A stretch of 64,000 nt of DNA. It comes from Mesorhizobium sp. AR10 (lineage in GTDB: Bacteria; Pseudomonadota; Alphaproteobacteria; Rhizobiales; Rhizobiaceae). The translations under genes and the position numbers were made by a program. Positions 41,629 to 51,184 of this stretch are shown here, piece after piece; position 1 is the first letter of the stretch, and the number at the start of each line of letters is the position of its first letter. Location: the NCBI RefSeq assembly GCF_024746795.1, contig NZ_CP080524.1, positions 620,001 through 684,000 of the forward strand. Reading direction: 5' to 3'. Below the pieces are notes generated by a model. It ran no database searches, was not told the origin of the DNA, and worked only from the letters and a program-made list of their open reading frames with translations.

Positions 41629-43614
41629 ATGAAAACCGTCACCGAATTTCCCCGCAAGGTCGTCGAGTTCCCGGATATGGGCATCGTCATGCCCGACGGC
41701 TGCCGGCTATCGGCGCGGGTGTGGATGCCGGTCGATGCGGCCGATGATCCGGTGCCGGCAATCCTCGAGCACCTGCCCTACCGCAAGCGCGACGGCACGA
41801 TCTTTCGCGATCAGCTGACGCATCCCTATTTCGCCGGCCATGGCTACGCCTCGATCCGCGTCGACATGCGCGGCAATGGCGATTCCGAAGGGCTGATGGA
41901 TGACGAATATTCCGAGCAGGAATTGCAGGACGCCTGCGACGTCATCGCCTGGGCGGCATCGCAACCCTGGTGCAATGGCAATGTCGGCATGATGGGCATC
42001 TCCTGGGGTGGTTTCAACTGCCTGCAGGTGGCGGCCAAGCAGCCGCCGGCGTTGAAGGCGGTGATCAGCCTGTGCTCGACCGTCGACCGCTATGCCGACG
42101 ACATCCATTACAAGGGCGGCTGCCTGCTGATCGAGAATTTCGGCTGGGCCTCGACCATGTTGTCCTATTCGTCGCGGCCGCCGGACCCACTGCTGGCGGG
42201 CGACAACCGGTGGCGCGACCTATGGATGACCCGGCTAGAGAACCAGCCTTTCCTGGCGCCGCTGTGGCTGAAACACCAGCATCGCGACGCCTACTGGAAA
42301 CGCGGCTCGATCTGCGAAGACTATTCCGCCATCCATGCCGCGGTGCTGTCGATCGGCGGCTGGCATGACGGCTATCGCAACACCATTTCCCATCTCGTCA
42401 CCAACATCGAGGCGCCGGTCAAGGGCATCGTTGGCCCGTGGATCCACAAATACCCGCACTACGCGGCGCCCAAGCCCGCCATCGGCTTCCTGCAGGAAGC
42501 CCTGCGCTGGTGGGACCGCTGGCTGAAGGACATCGACACCGGCGTCGAGGCCGATCCCGCCTACCGCGCCTATGTGATGGACAGCGTCCGCCCCGCGCGC
42601 TGGCATCCCGAGCGGCCGGGACGCTGGGTGGCGGAACAGGTATGGCCGTCGCCCGACATCAAGATTCAAGCGATCGACCTGATCCCGGAAGGCAGCAAAC
42701 CCGCCATCGTGGCTTCGCCGCAGTCCTGCGGCCTTGCCGGCGGCGAGTACTTTCCCTTCACCTTTGGCCCCGAACTGCCGGGCGATCAGCGCCCCGACGA
42801 TGCGCTGTCGGTGTGTTTCGACCAACCGCCGCTCAGCGAGGCCATCGACATTGTCGGCGCGCCCGAGGTTCTTGTCCGGGTCTCGTCGGACCGGCGGCAG
42901 GCCAACATCGCTGTCCGGCTGTGCGACGTGCACCCCGACGGTGCGTCGGAACTGATCTCCTATGGCGTATTCAACCTGACGCACCACGACTCGCACGAAT
43001 TCCCGAAAGCGCTGGTGCCCGGTGAACCGATCACCGCACGCGTGGTGCTCGACCAATGCGCCTACCGCGTGCCGGCCGGCCACCATCTGCGCATCGCGGT
43101 GTCGAACGCCTACTGGCCGATGATCTGGCCCTCGCCGGAGTCGGTCCAGCTCGACCTGTCGGCGGCAACCCTGATGCTGCCACTGCGCCCGCTGGCGAAA
43201 GGCGACGAAGTCACGTTCCCGACGCCCGAGGCCGCTACGCCCTGGGCGACGGAGACGGTTCGGCCCGCCAATTCCGAGCGTCATCTCGAGCGCGACGAGA
43301 AGACCGGAATCGTCACACTTTCCATATCAGACGATTTCGGTGAGGTGCGCGATCTGGCTCATGGCCTCGCCAATGGCAGCATCGCCCGCGAGACCTGGAC
43401 GATCCACCCTGACAATTCGCTGTCAGCCTCAGGCAAAACGCACTGGACGCAAACGCTGTCGCGAAATGAATGGTCGGTGCGCACCGAAACCTTCGCCGAA
43501 ATACGCTCCGACACACAAAGCTTCATGGTTAGCGCCAGAATCGAAGCGTATGAGGGTGATAACCTGGTTTTTGAGCGCAATTTCGAAGAGAAGGTGCCGC
43601 GCGCCCTGCTTTGA
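41629..43614 (+). CDS. CocE/NonD-family hydrolase (X-Pro dipeptidyl-peptidase fold)
   Basis: A 661-residue alpha/beta hydrolase. Catalytic Ser in MGISWGGFNCLQ, Asp and His likely in ...DAHR-equivalent regions and GPWIHKYPH; a C-terminal jelly-roll (residues ~340-560) is typical of CocE and X-Pro peptidases. It cleaves esters or acyl amides. The ATG at 41629 follows GGAG. It precedes a dipeptide-type ABC transporter, so it may act on the imported compound. Confidence 0.85.
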   Translation: MKTVTEFPRKVVEFPDMGIVMPDGCRLSARVWMPVDAADDPVPAILEHLPYRKRDGTIFRDQLTHPYFAGHGYASIRVDMRGNGDSEGLMDDEYSEQELQDACDVIAWAASQPWCNGNVGMMGISWGGFNCLQVAAKQPPALKAVISLCSTVDRYADDIHYKGGCLLIENFGWASTMLSYSSRPPDPLLAGDNRWRDLWMTRLENQPFLAPLWLKHQHRDAYWKRGSICEDYSAIHAAVLSIGGWHDGYRNTISHLVTNIEAPVKGIVGPWIHKYPHYAAPKPAIGFLQEALRWWDRWLKDIDTGVEADPAYRAYVMDSVRPARWHPERPGRWVAEQVWPSPDIKIQAIDLIPEGSKPAIVASPQSCGLAGGEYFPFTFGPELPGDQRPDDALSVCFDQPPLSEAIDIVGAPEVLVRVSSDRRQANIAVRLCDVHPDGASELISYGVFNLTHHDSHEFPKALVPGEPITARVVLDQCAYRVPAGHHLRIAVSNAYWPMIWPSPESVQLDLSAATLMLPLRPLAKGDEVTFPTPEAATPWATETVRPANSERHLERDEKTGIVTLSISDDFGEVRDLAHGLANGSIARETWTIHPDNSLSASGKTHWTQTLSRNEWSVRTETFAEIRSDTQSFMVSARIEAYEGDNLVFERNFEEKVPRALL

Positions 43615-43769
43615 GCGCTCGTGAGATTGGTCCAATTGCGACGTACGATTTACGCCACGGCATGTCGCATTCGGTCTTGCTTACGGCTTTGGCTTGCGGT
43701 CATTATTCTCTCGATAAGAAACAACAAAAAACGACCACAAGGTCGATCCAACAGAGTGAGGAACTCAAC

Positions 43770-45356
43770 ATGTCGAACGAACTGGAATTTCTGAGCCGGC
43801 GCGTCGCTTCCGGCAAACTGAGCCGTCGCGATTTTCTTGGTCGGGCGGCAGCGCTCGGCGTCACTGCGACCTTCGCCAACTCGCTTCTTTCAAGTGCGGC
43901 GCGCGCCGCGGGTCCCGTCAAGGGCGGCACGCTGAAGGCTGGTCTGGTCGGCGGCGAGTCCACCAACAGCCTCGATCCGGCCCTGTTCATGACCCAGGTG
44001 CCGACGATCTTCGGCAAGTGCTGGGGCGAAATGATCGTCGAGTTGTCCCCGGATGGCAAGCTCGAAAACCGTATCGCCGAGGAGATCGGTGCGTCGGACG
44101 ATGCCAAAGTCTGGACGCTGAAGATTCGTGACGGCATCGAATTCCACAATGGCAAGACGGTGACCGCCGAGGACGTGGCCGCTACGCTCGAGCGTCATTC
44201 GGACGAGAAGTCGAAGTCCGGTGCGCTCGGCTACATGAAGGGCATCGAGAGCATCAAGGCCAGCGGCAAGGAAGTGGTGCTGACCCTCAAGGAGGCGAAT
44301 GCCGACCTGCCCTATCTGCTCAGCGACTATCACCTGATCGTGCAGCCCAATGGCGGCAAGGACAAGGCCGACGCTGGCATCGGCGCCGGTCCGTACAAGA
44401 TCGTCACCAACGAGCCCGGCGTACGCCATGGCGGCGAGCGCTTCGCCAACTACTGGCAGGGCGACAAGATGGGCCATGCCGACCAGGTCGAGGTCATCGT
44501 CATCAACGATGCCACGGCGCGGACCTCCGCCCTGCAGGGCGGCCAGGTCAACATGATCAACCGCGTCGAGCCGAAGATCGTCGACCTGATCAAGCGTCTG
44601 CCCGGCGTTACCATCCGCAACCATGCCGGCCCCGGCCATTACGTCTTCATCATGCATTGCAACACGGCGCCGTTCGACAACAACGACCTGCGCATGGCGC
44701 TGAAGCTGGCTATCGACCGCGAGGAGATGCTGGACAAGATCCTGCGTGGTTACGGCTCGCTCGGCAATGACTTCCCGATCAACGCGGCCTACCCGCTGTT
44801 CACCGAGATCGAGCAGCGCAAGTACGATCCCGACAAAGCCAAGTTCCACTACAAGAAGTCGGGTCACGACGGCGCCGTGCTGCTGAGGACCTCAGACGTC
44901 GCCTTCCCCGGCGCCGTCGACGCTTCGCAGCTGTTCCAGCAGAGCGCCGCCAAGGCCGGCATCAAGCTCGAGCTCAAGCGCGAGCCCGGCGATGGCTACT
45001 GGAACGAAGTCTGGAACAAGCAGCCCTTCTCCGCCTCCTATTGGGGCGGGCGCTCGACACAGGACCAGATGTACTCGACCGCCTATCTGTCGACGGCCGA
45101 CTGGAACGACACGCGTTTCCTGCGTCCGGATTTCGACAAGATGGTGCTGGCGGCGCGCGCCGAGCTCGACGAGGCAAAGCGCAAGCAGATGTATCACGAC
45201 ATGGCTGTCATGGTGCGCGACGAGGGCGGCCTCATCCTGCCGATGTTCAACCAGTTCATCGACGCGACGGGCGCCAAGGTCGGCGGCTGGGTGGACGATC
45301 CGCATCAGGAACTGATGAACGGATACGCTCTGGCGAAGTGCTGGCTCGAAGCCTGA
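43770..45356 (+). CDS. Peptide/nickel-type ABC transporter substrate-binding protein (Tat-exported)
   Basis: A 528-residue SBP_bac_5 protein. Twin-arginine signal (SRRDFLGRAAALGV...AARA) and core motifs TLKIRDGIEFHNGKTVTAEDV and GAGPYKI. It binds peptides or similar ligands in the periplasm for the permeases that follow. The ATG at 43770 follows GAGG. Note that 155 bp upstream contain its likely promoter; no clear consensus seen. Confidence 0.92.
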   Translation: MSNELEFLSRRVASGKLSRRDFLGRAAALGVTATFANSLLSSAARAAGPVKGGTLKAGLVGGESTNSLDPALFMTQVPTIFGKCWGEMIVELSPDGKLENRIAEEIGASDDAKVWTLKIRDGIEFHNGKTVTAEDVAATLERHSDEKSKSGALGYMKGIESIKASGKEVVLTLKEANADLPYLLSDYHLIVQPNGGKDKADAGIGAGPYKIVTNEPGVRHGGERFANYWQGDKMGHADQVEVIVINDATARTSALQGGQVNMINRVEPKIVDLIKRLPGVTIRNHAGPGHYVFIMHCNTAPFDNNDLRMALKLAIDREEMLDKILRGYGSLGNDFPINAAYPLFTEIEQRKYDPDKAKFHYKKSGHDGAVLLRTSDVAFPGAVDASQLFQQSAAKAGIKLELKREPGDGYWNEVWNKQPFSASYWGGRSTQDQMYSTAYLSTADWNDTRFLRPDFDKMVLAARAELDEAKRKQMYHDMAVMVRDEGGLILPMFNQFIDATGAKVGGWVDDPHQELMNGYALAKCWLEA

Positions 45357-45371
45357 GCCGGCCTTGCGGAT

Positions 45372-46331
45372 ATGTCCTCACCCATCGTGAAACTTGTGGC
45401 CCAGCGCATTGCGCTGGGCATCCTCCTTCTGTTGGCCGTCTCGGTCCTGATCTTCGCCGGCACCCAGATCCTGCCCGGCGACGTCGCGCAAGCCATTCTC
45501 GGACAGTCGGCGACGCCGGAGTCGCTCGCCAATCTGCGCGAGCAACTCGGCCTCAACCAGCCTGCCTATGTTAGGTATTTCCAATGGCTCGGCGGCGTGG
45601 TGACCGGCGATCTCGGCACCGCGATGTCGAGCGGCCAGGATATTGCGACGTCGATCAAGGGACGGTTGTGGAACACTCTGTTCCTCGCCTTCTGGGCGGC
45701 GGTCGTCGCCGTGCCGCTGGCGATCATTCTCGGCCTGATTGCGGTGCGTTACCGCAATGGCTGGGTCGACAAGCTGATCTCGGGACTGGCGCTCGCCTCG
45801 ACGTCGTTTCCCGAATTCTTCATCGGCTATGTGCTCGTCTATTTCTTCGCGGTGAAGTGGCAGATCTTCCCCGGCATCTCGACCGTCTATGACGGCATGC
45901 CGTTCGGCGAGCGCATGCAGGCGATCGCGTTGCCGGCGACGGCGCTGACGCTGGTGGTGCTCGCCCACATGATGCGCATGACGCGCGCCGCGATCCTCAA
46001 TGTCATGCAGTCGGCCTATGTCGAGACGGCGGAGTTGAAGGGCCTGTCGGCCTTCAACGTCATCCGCAAGCACGCCTTTCCCAACGCCATCGCACCGATC
46101 ATCAACGTCGTCATGCTCAACCTCGCCTATCTGATCGTCGGCGTCGTCGTGGTCGAAGTGATCTTCGTCTATCCGGGCATGGGGCAGTATCTCGTCGACC
46201 ACGTCACCAAGCGCGACGTGCCTGTCGTGCAGGCGGTCGGCCTGGTCTTCGCCGCCGTCTACATCAGCCTGAACATCATTGCGGACATAGCGGCGATCGT
46301 AGCCAATCCGCGCCTCAGACATCCGAAATAG
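45372..46331 (+). CDS. ABC transporter permease (DppB-like)
   Basis: A 319-residue inner-membrane permease with six helices and the DppB/OppB loop SAYVETAELKGLSAFNVIRKHAFPNAIAPII (the EAA motif for ATPase contact). N-terminal LPGDVAQAILG...SLANLREQLGL is typical. Starts 15 bp after the binding protein gene. Confidence 0.93.
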   Translation: MSSPIVKLVAQRIALGILLLLAVSVLIFAGTQILPGDVAQAILGQSATPESLANLREQLGLNQPAYVRYFQWLGGVVTGDLGTAMSSGQDIATSIKGRLWNTLFLAFWAAVVAVPLAIILGLIAVRYRNGWVDKLISGLALASTSFPEFFIGYVLVYFFAVKWQIFPGISTVYDGMPFGERMQAIALPATALTLVVLAHMMRMTRAAILNVMQSAYVETAELKGLSAFNVIRKHAFPNAIAPIINVVMLNLAYLIVGVVVVEVIFVYPGMGQYLVDHVTKRDVPVVQAVGLVFAAVYISLNIIADIAAIVANPRLRHPK

Positions 46332-46340
46332 GGGGCGGGT

Positions 46341-47165
46341 ATGCTCGATATCAAACGCATTCCCATCCCCGCGCTGATCGGCATCGTGCTGACGACATTG
46401 TTCGTGCTGGCGGCGATCTTCGCGCCGTTGATCGCGCCGTACGGCAATGGCGAAATCGTCGGTGATGTCTGGGAGCCGATGTCGGCGGCTCATTTGCTGG
46501 GCACCGACAATCTCGGCCGTGATCTCTTGTCGCGCATGATCTACGGCGCTCGCATCACGCTGTTCATCGCGGTGCTGGCTACCGCGCTGTCGTTTTCGCT
46601 CGGCGCCATCCTCGGTTTCTCGGCGGCGGTTTTCGGCGGCTGGTTCGACACGCTGCTGTCGCGTCTTGTCGATTTGCTGATGTCGATCCCTACGCTGATC
46701 ATGGCCCTCGTCGTGCTTTCCGTGCTGCCGACCAATCTGGTGACGCTGATCCTGGTCATGGGCATTCTCGACTCGACCCGCGTCTATCGCCTGTCACGAG
46801 CGGTCGCCGTCGACATCAACGTCATGGACTACGTCGAGGCAGCCAAGCTGCGCGGCGAAGGCGAGGGCTGGATCATCTTCCGCGAGATCCTGCCCAACGC
46901 GCTGTCGCCGCTCGTCTCCGAACTCGGCCTGCGTTTCATCTATGCCGTGCTGTTCCTGTCGACACTGTCCTTCCTCGGCCTGGGCGTGCAACCGCCGGAT
47001 GCCGACTGGGGCGGCATGGTCAAGGAAAACAAGGACGGCATCGTCTTCGGCATAGGTGCTGCCCTCATTCCGGCAGCGGCGATCGCGATGCTGGCGATTT
47101 CGGTCAATCTGGTCGCCGACTGGGTGCTCAACCGCACGACAAGCCTTAAGGGAGGACGCGGGTGA
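46341..47165 (+). CDS. ABC transporter permease (DppC-like)
   Basis: A 274-residue permease with an N-terminal helix, HLLGTDNLGRDLLSRMIYGAR and the EAA loop YVEAAKLRGEGEGWIIFREILPNALSPL, the DppC/OppC pattern. The stop TGA overlaps the ATG of the ATPase gene, keeping subunit ratios linked. Confidence 0.93.
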   Translation: MLDIKRIPIPALIGIVLTTLFVLAAIFAPLIAPYGNGEIVGDVWEPMSAAHLLGTDNLGRDLLSRMIYGARITLFIAVLATALSFSLGAILGFSAAVFGGWFDTLLSRLVDLLMSIPTLIMALVVLSVLPTNLVTLILVMGILDSTRVYRLSRAVAVDINVMDYVEAAKLRGEGEGWIIFREILPNALSPLVSELGLRFIYAVLFLSTLSFLGLGVQPPDADWGGMVKENKDGIVFGIGAALIPAAAIAMLAISVNLVADWVLNRTTSLKGGRG

Positions 47166-48820
47166 TGGCCGACCAGAAACCAAAGCCGGGCGTGCTGCTC
47201 GACATCCGCAACCTGCGCATCGAAGCGACGGTGTTCCCGCCGGGCGAACCGCCGAAGAACATCACCCTTGTCCACGACGTTTCGCTGACGCTCGAGAAGG
47301 GCAAGGTGCTCGGCCTGATCGGCGAGTCCGGCGCCGGCAAGTCGACCATCGGCCTGTCGTCGATGGGCTATGGCCGAGGCGGCGTGCGCATCACCGGCGG
47401 TGAGGTCATCCTGAGCGGCCGCGACATCCTCAAGGGCGGCAAGGAGGGCTTTCGCAAGCTGCGCGGCCGCGAGGTCTGTTATGTCGCGCAATCCGCCGCA
47501 GCCGCCTTCAACCCGGCGCACAGGCTGATGGACCAGGTGGTCGAGGCGACGCTGCTGCACGGCACGGCGACGCGGGCCGAGGCTGAGAAACGCGCCGTCG
47601 CGCTGTTCAAGAAACTGAGCCTGCCAAATCCCGAGACCATCGGCGAACGCTTTCCGCATCAGGTGTCGGGCGGCCAGCTGCAGCGCGTGATGACGGCGAT
47701 GGCGCTGTGCTCCGAGCCCGACCTGATCGTCTTCGACGAGCCGACCACGGCGCTCGACGTGACGACGCAGATCGACGTGCTGGCGGCGATCAAGGACGCC
47801 ATCCGCGATACGCATGTGGCAGCGCTCTACATCACCCATGACCTTGCCGTCGTCGCCCAGGTCTCCGACGAGATCATGGTGCTGCGTCATGGCCGGCTGG
47901 TCGAATGGGGCGGCACCCGCCAGATCATCAAGGAGCCGCGCCAAGAATACACCAATGCGCTGGTGTCGGTGCATGAGATCGAACACCAGGAACAGAAGCC
48001 CGGCACGACGCCGTTCCTGTCGGTCAAGAACGTCACCGCAGCCTATGGCCGCAGCCATTTCAAAGTGCTGAAGAACGTCTCGGTCGACATCTTCCCGGGC
48101 CAGACGCTGGCCGTCGTCGGCGAATCCGGCTCCGGCAAATCGACGCTGGCGCGCGCCATCACCGGGCTTTTGCCACCGGAGGAAGGGACGGTCACCTTCG
48201 ATGGACGGCCGCTCGCCAACCGGCTTGCCGACCGACCAAAAGAGGATCTGCGGCAGCTGCAGATGATCTACCAGATGGCCGACGTGGCGATGAACCCACG
48301 CCAGACCGTCGGCACCATCATCGGCCGGCCGCTCGAATTCTATTTCGGCATACGCGGCCGCGAACGTGACAAACGCGTCGCCGAACTGCTCGACAAGATC
48401 GAGATGGGCAAGGGCTTTTCCGACCGCTATCCGGCCGAGCTCTCCGGCGGCCAGAAGCAGCGCGTCTGTATCGCCCGCTCGCTCGCCGCCAAGCCGAAGC
48501 TGATCATCTGTGACGAAGTGACCTCGGCGCTCGACCCGCTGGTGGCCAACGGCATCTTGAAGCTGCTGCTCGAGCTGCAGAAGGAGGAAAACGTCGCCTA
48601 TCTGTTCATCACCCATGACCTCGCGACAGTGAAGTCGATCGCCGATTCGATCGCGGTGATGTATCGCGGCGAGGTGGTGCGCTACGGCCCGAAGAGCAAG
48701 GTGCTGGCACCGCCTTTCGACGCCTATACCGACCTTCTGCTTTCCTCCGTCCCCGAAATGGAAATCGGCTGGCTGGAAAAGGCGATCAAGGGACGGCGCA
48801 TGGCCAGCGCAGGGAATTAG
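47165..48820 (+). CDS. ABC transporter ATP-binding protein, fused DppD-DppF type
   Basis: A 551-residue protein with two complete nucleotide-binding domains. Walker A GESGAGKST and GESGSGKST, signature SGGQLQR and SGGQKQR, Walker B LIVFDEPTTALD and LIICDEVTSALD. One chain therefore replaces the usual DppD/DppF pair. The ATG at 47165 overlaps the dppC-like stop and has GGGAGG nine bases upstream; a GTG at 47162 is also possible. Confidence 0.93.
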   Translation: MADQKPKPGVLLDIRNLRIEATVFPPGEPPKNITLVHDVSLTLEKGKVLGLIGESGAGKSTIGLSSMGYGRGGVRITGGEVILSGRDILKGGKEGFRKLRGREVCYVAQSAAAAFNPAHRLMDQVVEATLLHGTATRAEAEKRAVALFKKLSLPNPETIGERFPHQVSGGQLQRVMTAMALCSEPDLIVFDEPTTALDVTTQIDVLAAIKDAIRDTHVAALYITHDLAVVAQVSDEIMVLRHGRLVEWGGTRQIIKEPRQEYTNALVSVHEIEHQEQKPGTTPFLSVKNVTAAYGRSHFKVLKNVSVDIFPGQTLAVVGESGSGKSTLARAITGLLPPEEGTVTFDGRPLANRLADRPKEDLRQLQMIYQMADVAMNPRQTVGTIIGRPLEFYFGIRGRERDKRVAELLDKIEMGKGFSDRYPAELSGGQKQRVCIARSLAAKPKLIICDEVTSALDPLVANGILKLLLELQKEENVAYLFITHDLATVKSIADSIAVMYRGEVVRYGPKSKVLAPPFDAYTDLLLSSVPEMEIGWLEKAIKGRRMASAGN

Positions 48821-48880
48821 GGAATTCGCGGCACCAGCCGCGAGAACTTCCTTCAACGACAAAGCCTTCCGGAGCAGCCC

Positions 48881-49720
48881 GTGGCGCTCAAGACAAAACT
48901 GTTGCTGATCGTCCTCGACGGCGTGCCTTACCGCAACTGGCGCCGGCTGATGGGCAATCTGGAAGGCTGGGTGCAATCGGGCGAAGCACGTTTCTGGAAG
49001 ATGCGCTCCGTGCTGCCGTCGACATCGGCCTGCTGCTATGCCTCGATCCACACCGGTGTTCCGCCGCAGGTGCATGGCATCCTGTCAAACGAGAACCGGT
49101 TCCGCGTCATGCAGCCGGATATTTTCTCCGAGGTCAGCAAGGCTGGCGGCAAGACGGGTGCGGTCACTCATTCCTACTGGTCCGAATTCTTCCGGGCCTA
49201 TCCGTTCGACCTGGTCGAGGACATGGAGTTCGATGAACCAAGCGGGCCGATCACGCATGGCCGGTTCCACACCATGACCGGTTACAATGCCCGCAACCAG
49301 ATGACGCCAAGCGATGTCGACCTGTTCGCGACGCTGACCATGCTAACCAAGCGCCACCGCATCGACTACGGCATCCTGCACACTTGCACGCTGGACTCGA
49401 TGGGTCATCGCTTCGGTCACGACTGCCACGAGATGGACCACGCCGTCTATGCGATGGACGCTATGCTCGCCGGCTTTCTGCCCCGCTGGCGGGAGGCCGG
49501 CTATGAGGTGATCGTCACCGCCGATCACGGCCAGACCGACCGCGGCCATCATGGCGGCCACGACGACGAGATGCAGGATTTCGCGCTTTACTATTTCGGA
49601 CCCGGCAAGGGGCCGGAAACCGACGCGCTGCTCGACCAGTTGCAACTTGCGCCGACGGTGTTGAAACGCCTCGGCGTGCCTGTGCCAGCGACGATGAAGG
49701 CGAAGCCGTTTTTGAGTTGA
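48881..49720 (+). CDS. Alkaline phosphatase-superfamily phosphodiesterase/pyrophosphatase
   Basis: A 279-residue nucleotide pyrophosphatase-like metalloenzyme. N-terminal LLLIVLDGVPYRNW (metal Asp), nucleophile Ser/Thr in SVLPSTSACCYASIHTG, and C-terminal VIVTADHGQTDRGHHGG (Asp-His metal site). Shorter than most NPP enzymes, but no core element seems missing. It begins with GTG 60 bp after the ABC operon and may use the imported phospho-compound; this is inference. Confidence 0.83.
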   Translation: MALKTKLLLIVLDGVPYRNWRRLMGNLEGWVQSGEARFWKMRSVLPSTSACCYASIHTGVPPQVHGILSNENRFRVMQPDIFSEVSKAGGKTGAVTHSYWSEFFRAYPFDLVEDMEFDEPSGPITHGRFHTMTGYNARNQMTPSDVDLFATLTMLTKRHRIDYGILHTCTLDSMGHRFGHDCHEMDHAVYAMDAMLAGFLPRWREAGYEVIVTADHGQTDRGHHGGHDDEMQDFALYYFGPGKGPETDALLDQLQLAPTVLKRLGVPVPATMKAKPFLS

Positions 49721-49742
49721 GCGGGGGTTGGAAGAAGCTCCA

Positions 49743-49846
49743 GCGTTGCCGGCCCTACGCTATGGCTCCGGGCGTTCGTCACTTCAATCGACAAATCGTT
49801 GTCGATTGACCGCCTCCGGCGGGACGCTCCTCACCTCTGGCAACGC
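49743..49846. repeat. Second copy of the structured palindromic element
   Basis: A ~104 bp element ended by GCGTTGCC (49743-49750) and GGCAACGC (49839-49846). It shares GCTATGGCTCCGGGCG with the xdhC element and then has a perfect 11-bp stem around ATCG (49784-49809) followed directly by CCGCC-TCC-GGCGG (49810-49822). Stem sequences differ from the xdhC copy by paired changes. It lies ~107 bp before the sigma-factor start. Confidence 0.75.
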
Positions 49847-49952
49847 CTCCGCTCTTCGGTTAGCCTCGCCAAAAATCCTCGGGCGGAAAGCGGTGAACCT
49901 TTTTGGACCTATCAGCGACAGAGCAGACAGGAGCCAGGCGGCTCGACCGGCC

Positions 49953-50519
49953 ATGACGGCAGCGACGGAAACCGATCGCGCGCTTGTCGACCGGGTCGCG
50001 AAGGGCGACCGTGCCGCCGTGCGGCTCCTGTTCATGCGCCACCACGCGCGGATCTACCGCTTCGTGGCGCGCCAGACGGGATCGGAAATGATGGCCGACG
50101 ATATCGCAAACGAGGTCTTCCTCGAGCTCTGGCGCCAGGCCCCTGGCTTCGAGGGACGCTCGGAAGTCTCGACATGGTTGCTCGGCATCGCCCGCTTCAA
50201 GGCGCTGTCGTCGCTGCGCAAGAAAAAGGAAACCTGGATCGACGACGATGACGCGGCTCAGATCCCGGACAGCGCCGACACGCCGGAAGTCGCCACGATG
50301 AAGGAAGACAAGGGTGCCGCCCTGCGGCGCTTCGTCGATGCCTTGCCGCAAGAACATCGTGTGGTGATCGACCTTGCCTACTACCACGGACAATCGGTGA
50401 CCGAGATCGGCGAGGTGCTCGACATCCCGGTCGCCACGGTCAAGACCAGGATGTTCTATGCCCGCAAGAAACTCGGCGAAGCCCTCAAGGCCGCCGGTTA
50501 CGACAGGGGGTGGCCATGA
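49953..50519 (+). CDS. ECF sigma factor (RpoE-like)
   Basis: A 188-residue sigma-70 factor with region 2 (ARIYRFVARQTG...MADDIANEVFLELWR) and region 4 (LPQEHRVVIDLAYYHGQSVTEIGEVLDIPVATVKTRMFYARKKL). No regions 1 or 3, as in ECF factors. The start at 49953 begins family homology; a longer upstream frame only reads through the repeat element. Overlaps the anti-sigma gene (ATGA). Targets unknown. Confidence 0.9.
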   Translation: MTAATETDRALVDRVAKGDRAAVRLLFMRHHARIYRFVARQTGSEMMADDIANEVFLELWRQAPGFEGRSEVSTWLLGIARFKALSSLRKKKETWIDDDDAAQIPDSADTPEVATMKEDKGAALRRFVDALPQEHRVVIDLAYYHGQSVTEIGEVLDIPVATVKTRMFYARKKLGEALKAAGYDRGWP

Positions 50520-51184
50520 GCGCCGCTGAAAAAATGTCGCGCCGCGACGAAATGGAAACGCTGCTGCCGTTCTATCTCAACGGCTCGCTGGAGGGCTCTG
50601 ACCTCGAAGCAGTCGAGGAATGGCTGGCGACCGACCCGGCGGCGTTGTCGGCTCTGGGCGAAGCCGAAGCCGAATTCTCCGGCACCGCGGCCGCCAACGA
50701 GGCGATCCGCCCGCCGGCCGATGCGCTCAGCCGCTTCGCCAGGGCGCTCGACGCCGAAGCCGGTCCGGCGCGCGCGCCGGCCAGCGCATCGTGGCTGGCG
50801 CAGCTGTGGGGCCGTTTCATGGCGGTGCCCGTCGGCGTCGCCTGGGCCGCAGCTGCGGTTCTGCTTGCCCTGGTCATGGTACAGTCGGTTCTGCAGCCCG
50901 ACGGCAAGGGCGGCAATTTCGAGATTGCCGGCCAGGAAGGCGACCTGGCGAAAATGCCGTTCGCGCTGGTCAAGTTCAAGCCCGACGCGAAGATGTCCGA
51001 CATCGCCGCTTTTCTCAACCAAAACCAGTTGAAGATTGCCGGCGGGCCGACCGCCGACGGCGTCTTCCGCCTTGGCATGCCGGCAAAGACTGCCGCCGAC
51101 TATGAAAAACTGCTCGGCCTTATTGCCGCCCAGCCTTTCACGGAAGCTGTGGTGGAGGGAAGGAAACCGGTTGATGGCGGCTAA
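50516..51184 (+). CDS. Membrane anti-sigma factor with propeptide-like periplasmic domain
   Basis: A 222-residue protein: cytoplasmic anti-sigma domain (residues ~10-80; LLPFYLNGSLEGSDLEAVEEWLATDP, without zinc Cys/His), one membrane helix (~103-123) and a periplasmic domain (~148-216, FALVKFKPDAKMSDIAAFLNQ...VVEG). The periplasmic domain has a beta-alpha-beta-beta-alpha-beta layout like a subtilase propeptide. It should hold the sigma factor until a periplasmic signal is sensed. Start ATG overlaps the sigma stop, with AGGGGG just upstream. Confidence 0.82.
   Translation: MSAAEKMSRRDEMETLLPFYLNGSLEGSDLEAVEEWLATDPAALSALGEAEAEFSGTAAANEAIRPPADALSRFARALDAEAGPARAPASASWLAQLWGRFMAVPVGVAWAAAAVLLALVMVQSVLQPDGKGGNFEIAGQEGDLAKMPFALVKFKPDAKMSDIAAFLNQNQLKIAGGPTADGVFRLGMPAKTAADYEKLLGLIAAQPFTEAVVEGRKPVDGG

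Noticed and set aside
46940..49075. A 711-codon open frame on the minus strand
   Set aside because: Antisense to the DppC-like permease, the fused ATPase and the start of the phosphodiesterase. Composition is typical of a GC-skewed shadow frame.
49728..49952. N-terminal extension of the sigma factor to 49728
   Set aside because: The extension translates the palindromic repeat and has no sigma homology; region 2 begins after the ATG at 49953.
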